Origin: Novosphingobium sp. | GTDB taxonomy: Bacteria; Pseudomonadota; Alphaproteobacteria; Sphingomonadales; Sphingomonadaceae | Length of the DNA: 8,349 nt | Direction: 5' to 3' | NCBI GenBank assembly: GCA_009885425.1 | Contig: VFKS01000092.1 | Location: 1-8,349 of the forward strand | Shown here: positions 5,996 through 8,349 of the stretch, in pieces | How the letters are laid out: every line of letters starts with the position of its first letter | How positions within the stretch are numbered: position 1 is the stretch's first letter | Translations under genes and position numbers: made by a program | The notes under the pieces: generated by a model | The model's database searches: none | What the model saw: only the letters and a program-made list of their open reading frames with translations | What the model was told of the DNA's origin: nothing

Positions 5996-7309
5996 ATGCG
6001 CCGCAGGATGGACGCTTTGCATCCCGACGCCAACCCTGTGCGCAGCGATGCGCTGACCGGTCTGCTGGTCCGCGATGCGGCGCGGGCGCGACTGGTCGAT
6101 TGGCTGGCGCGGGGCGAGCCGGTTCACGGCCTGCTGATCGGGCTGAGGCGGTTCGATGCGGTCAATCTGGCCTATGGCGCTGCCGCAGGTGACGCCGCCT
6201 TGGCCGAAGTTGCCGCCCGAATCCGCCACTTTGCCCATGGCGAGCTGGAAGGCGCGTGGATCGCAGCGCGCGGCGGCGGCGGGCAGTTTTTGCTGCTCAC
6301 GAACGAGCTTTGCAGCCGCGAGCGCTGGCAGCTGGTTGGCGCGCAACTGCTCGACCGGCTGGCCGTGCCGATCCCAGTCGGCGGGAACACCCTGCGACTT
6401 TCCCCGCGCGGCGCCCTGTTGCGCTCGCTCGGCGGGGAGGAGGCGGATTCGCTGCTCGACCGGCTTGGGCAGACCCTGGCATCGTTGATGGCGGCGCAGG
6501 GGCGGCGATTGAGCTGGGCCGATGGCGAAGCGGTCCGGGCCGGACGCAGTGCTGCATTGCTGGAAAGTGATCTGCTCCACGCGCTGGATCGCGGCGAAAT
6601 CGAAGTGGTCTATCAGCCGCAATGGTCCTGCGCCGATGACAACCTGACCGGGGCCGAGGCTTTGGCGCGGTGGAACCACCCGCGGCTCGGCAGGATTGGT
6701 GCCGGAGCCCTGTTCGCGATTGCCGAGCGGGCCGATCATGTGACTCAACTTTCCCGCCATATCGCGCAGACCGCGCTGACTGGTGCCAAAAACTGGCCCG
6801 AACACCTGCGGCTGTCGCTCAATGTGACACCCAACGATCTGGCGCAGGGCAATTTCGCCCACGAATTTGCCGCCTTGGTCGCCGCAAGCGGGTTTCCGGC
6901 TGAGCGACTGACGCTGGAAGTAACCGAGCAGGTCCTGCTCGCCGATGTTGCCCACGCCGCCCTGGCGCTCGAACACCTGACCGCGCAGGGAATGCGCACC
7001 GCGCTCGACGATTTCGGGGCAGGGTTCTGCAACTTCCGCTATTTAAAGCTGCTGCCGCTGCATTACCTCAAGCTCGATCGATCGATGATCGAAGGCGCCG
7101 ACGATCCGCGCGATTTGGCGGTGCTGCGGGCGATTTTGGCCATGGCTGGGGCGCTTGATCTGGCGGTAATTGCCGAAGGGGTGGAAAGCGAAGCCCAGCG
7201 CGTGCTGGCCGCCGCAGAGGGCTGTGCGTTCTATCAGGGCTTCCTGCGCGCTCAGCCGATGGGCGCGGCGGAATTTGGGAATCTGGCCAAATCGTCGTCC
7301 CGGACTTGA
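5996..7309 (+). CDS. Cyclic-di-GMP phosphodiesterase: degenerate GGDEF domain plus intact EAL domain
   Basis: This 437-residue cytosolic protein has no membrane segment or recognisable sensor domain. The GGDEF-like domain (about 15-165) keeps the DALTGLLVRDAAR opening. Its active-site loop reads RGGGGQF (92-98), so GGDEF has become GGGQF and cyclase activity is very unlikely; GTP binding as an allosteric signal is possible, as known for similar proteins. The EAL domain (about 185-430) is complete: E221-A-L, N276, E308 in EVTE, D338-D339 in DDFGAGF, K359 in LKLD, E394 in EGVE and Q414 in YQGF. These are the metal, general-base and substrate residues of active c-di-GMP phosphodiesterases, which yield pGpG. 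It is therefore expected to lower c-di-GMP and favour motility over biofilm. It is divergent from nadK and convergent with mfd. Its last five residues (SSSRT, apart from the first base of the first Ser codon) and stop come from a palindromic repeat. Confidence 0.93.
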   Translation: MRRRMDALHPDANPVRSDALTGLLVRDAARARLVDWLARGEPVHGLLIGLRRFDAVNLAYGAAAGDAALAEVAARIRHFAHGELEGAWIAARGGGGQFLLLTNELCSRERWQLVGAQLLDRLAVPIPVGGNTLRLSPRGALLRSLGGEEADSLLDRLGQTLASLMAAQGRRLSWADGEAVRAGRSAALLESDLLHALDRGEIEVVYQPQWSCADDNLTGAEALARWNHPRLGRIGAGALFAIAERADHVTQLSRHIAQTALTGAKNWPEHLRLSLNVTPNDLAQGNFAHEFAALVAASGFPAERLTLEVTEQVLLADVAHAALALEHLTAQGMRTALDDFGAGFCNFRYLKLLPLHYLKLDRSMIEGADDPRDLAVLRAILAMAGALDLAVIAEGVESEAQRVLAAAEGCAFYQGFLRAQPMGAAEFGNLAKSSSRT

Positions 7310-7383
7310 TCCGGGACCGCTGGCCGCTTTGACGCGAGCTTGCGTGTTACCGCCAGCGGTCCCGGATCAAGTCCGGGACGACG
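7293..7383. repeat. Palindromic REPIN/BIME-like element between convergent genes
   Basis: Two perfect 32-bp inverted arms (7293-7324 and 7352-7383) flank a 27-nt centre. Each arm contains its own small palindrome, CCCGGA-CTTGA-TCCGGG, so the element is a pair of inverted REP-like hairpins. The centre holds a further imperfect hairpin, ACGCGAG/CTTGCGT. I recall CCCGGACTTGATCCGGG as a very common dispersed intergenic sequence in alphaproteobacteria, but copy number cannot be checked here. It starts inside the EAL gene, supplies that gene's stop (7307-7309), and ends exactly one base before the mfd stop codon. It may act as a bidirectional terminator or mRNA-end stabiliser. Confidence 0.9.
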
Positions 7384-8349
7384 TCAGCGCGCCTTCCGCG
7401 CGATTTGCGCCAGGCCCTTGGTAAGCTGGAACAGCCCGTTCAGCCGCGCTTCGGCGCTGCCCCAGGCGCGGGTCACTGCGATCTTGCTGTCGGGGCGCAG
7501 TTTGATCGTGCCTTCCAGCCGGGCGGCATAGGCGATCAGGCCAGCCGGATCGGGGAAGCTGTCTTGATGGAACGAAACCAGCGTACCCTTGGCGCCAACA
7601 TCGATCTTGGAAATATGCGCCTCGATCGCTTGCCGCTTGATCTGGATCAGCTTGACCAGATTGGTGGTCGGCTGCGGCAGCGGGCCGAACCGGTCGATCA
7701 TCTCGGCAGACAGGCTCTCGACCTCTTGGGCGTCCTCGGCATCGTTGAGGCGGCGATAGAGCGCCATCCGGACCGCCAGATCGGGCACGTAGTCCTCCGG
7801 GATCATGATCGGTGCATCGACCGTAATCTGCGGGTTGAGCGAGTGGCGTTCGCGCGCCAGGCCCAGCTCGCCCGCTTTGGCCGCCAGAATCGCGTCCTCC
7901 AGCATCGACTGGTACAGTTCAAACCCAACCTCGCGGATGTGGCCCGATTGCTCATCCCCCAGCAGATTGCCCGCCCCGCGAATATCGAGATCGTGGCTGG
8001 CGAGTTGGAACCCGGCGCCGAGTGAATCGAGATCGCCCAGCACTTTCAGCCGCTTTTCCGCCACTTCGGACAGCTGGTTGTCCGCCAGCGTGGTCAGGTA
8101 AGCATAGGCCCGCAGCTTGGCCCGGCCGACCCGTCCGCGCAGCTGATAGAGCTGCGCCAGGCCAAACCGATCAGCCCGGTGGATGATGATCGTGTTGGCA
8201 CTGGGGATATCGAGGCCGCTCTCGACGATGGTGGTCGAAACCAGCACCTCGTACTTCTTCTCGTAGAACGCACTCATCCGCTCTTCGACTTCGCTGGCCG
8301 ACATCTGGCCGTGCGCCGAGATATAGCGGATTTCGGGCACGGTTTTGTG
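7384..8349 (-). CDS. mfd: Transcription-repair coupling factor Mfd, C-terminal part (N-terminus beyond right edge)
   Basis: The visible 321 residues are roughly the last third of a protein normally near 1150 residues. Mfd removes RNA polymerase stalled at DNA lesions and recruits UvrA to start transcription-coupled excision repair. The segment begins within the second RecA-like motor domain (ISAHGQM). It carries helicase motif V (STTIVESGLDIPSANTIII) and motif VI with arginine fingers (QLYQLRGRVGR). The relay/TRG stretch LGAGFQLASHDLDIRGAGNLLGDEQSGHI, here split by key elements LGAGF and IRGAGNLLG, follows, then FELYQSMLEDAI. The rest is the regulatory D7 domain (PEDYVPD, R-MALYRRL, EMIDRFGPLP), which in the family masks UvrA binding. 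The frame is open to the right edge with no damage, and the stop is at 7384-7386, abutting the palindromic repeat. Confidence 0.97.
   Translation of the reverse strand, partial: HKTVPEIRYISAHGQMSASEVEERMSAFYEKKYEVLVSTTIVESGLDIPSANTIIIHRADRFGLAQLYQLRGRVGRAKLRAYAYLTTLADNQLSEVAEKRLKVLGDLDSLGAGFQLASHDLDIRGAGNLLGDEQSGHIREVGFELYQSMLEDAILAAKAGELGLARERHSLNPQITVDAPIMIPEDYVPDLAVRMALYRRLNDAEDAQEVESLSAEMIDRFGPLPQPTTNLVKLIQIKRQAIEAHISKIDVGAKGTLVSFHQDSFPDPAGLIAYAARLEGTIKLRPDSKIAVTRAWGSAEARLNGLFQLTKGLAQIARKAR

Noticed and set aside
5944..6033. Longer NAD kinase start at ATG 6033
   Set aside because: The extension lacks family similarity and would overlap the divergent EAL gene's start; MRKTPALAL at 5943 fits the short bacterial form.
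5906..6976. A 356-codon minus-strand open frame
   Set aside because: It is antisense to the EAL-domain gene, whose catalytic motifs are all intact in the plus-strand frame.
7170..7424. An 84-codon plus-strand frame through the palindromic repeat
   Set aside because: Its peptide is the translation of the repeat itself joined to out-of-frame EAL sequence; such repeat-derived ORFs are common artefacts.
7405..8025. A 206-codon plus-strand open frame
   Set aside because: It is antisense to the conserved C-terminal domain of mfd and has the low-complexity look of a shadow frame.

Overview
The window looks like the chromosome of a GC-rich alphaproteobacterium. Sphingomonadales (Erythrobacteraceae or Sphingomonadaceae) is my best guess, from the style of SecA, the short NAD kinase and the tRNA promoter; it is an inference by recall, not a database result. 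Most of the content is housekeeping, and no phage, insertion sequence or CRISPR array is visible.

Layout, left to right: (1) 1-997, minus strand: the N-terminal 332 codons of an acyltransferase-3 family membrane protein that runs off the left edge. (2) 998-1110: a divergent intergenic region. (3) 1111-1386, plus: a 91-residue protein with a signal peptide, directly upstream of secA. (4) 1484-4210, plus: complete secA. (5) 4217-4957, plus: a TSUP (TauE/SafE) membrane transporter 6 bp after secA. (6) 4964-4993: a strong bidirectional intrinsic terminator. (7) 5012-5086, minus: tRNA-Asn(GTT) with its own promoter. (8) 5164-5943, minus: NAD kinase. (9) 5996-7309, plus: a degenerate-GGDEF plus EAL c-di-GMP phosphodiesterase. 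(10) 7293-7383: a 91-bp dispersed-type palindromic repeat that fills the gap between two convergent genes. (11) 7384-8349, minus: the C-terminal third of mfd, cut by the right edge.

The most interesting point is the secA leader. The small exported protein ends in R83-I84-G85-P86 followed by five residues and the stop. This resembles the C-terminus of E. coli SecM (RAGP followed by four residues), the secretion monitor encoded just upstream of secA that stalls ribosomes to raise SecA synthesis. In addition, the codons for G85-P86-D87 contain TCCTGA (1365-1370), a perfect complement of the secA Shine-Dalgarno segment TCAGGA (1471-1476). A ribosome stalled at RIGP would cover the first segment and free the second. 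I therefore propose an uncharacterised SecM-like arrest peptide controlling secA. Only the RxGP end resembles SecM, so this is a testable hypothesis and not an identification.

The secA-TSUP pair is probably co-transcribed and ends at the terminator, facing tRNA-Asn. nadK and the EAL gene diverge from a 52-bp gap. The EAL gene and mfd converge on the palindromic repeat, which supplies the EAL protein's last five residues and stop codon.
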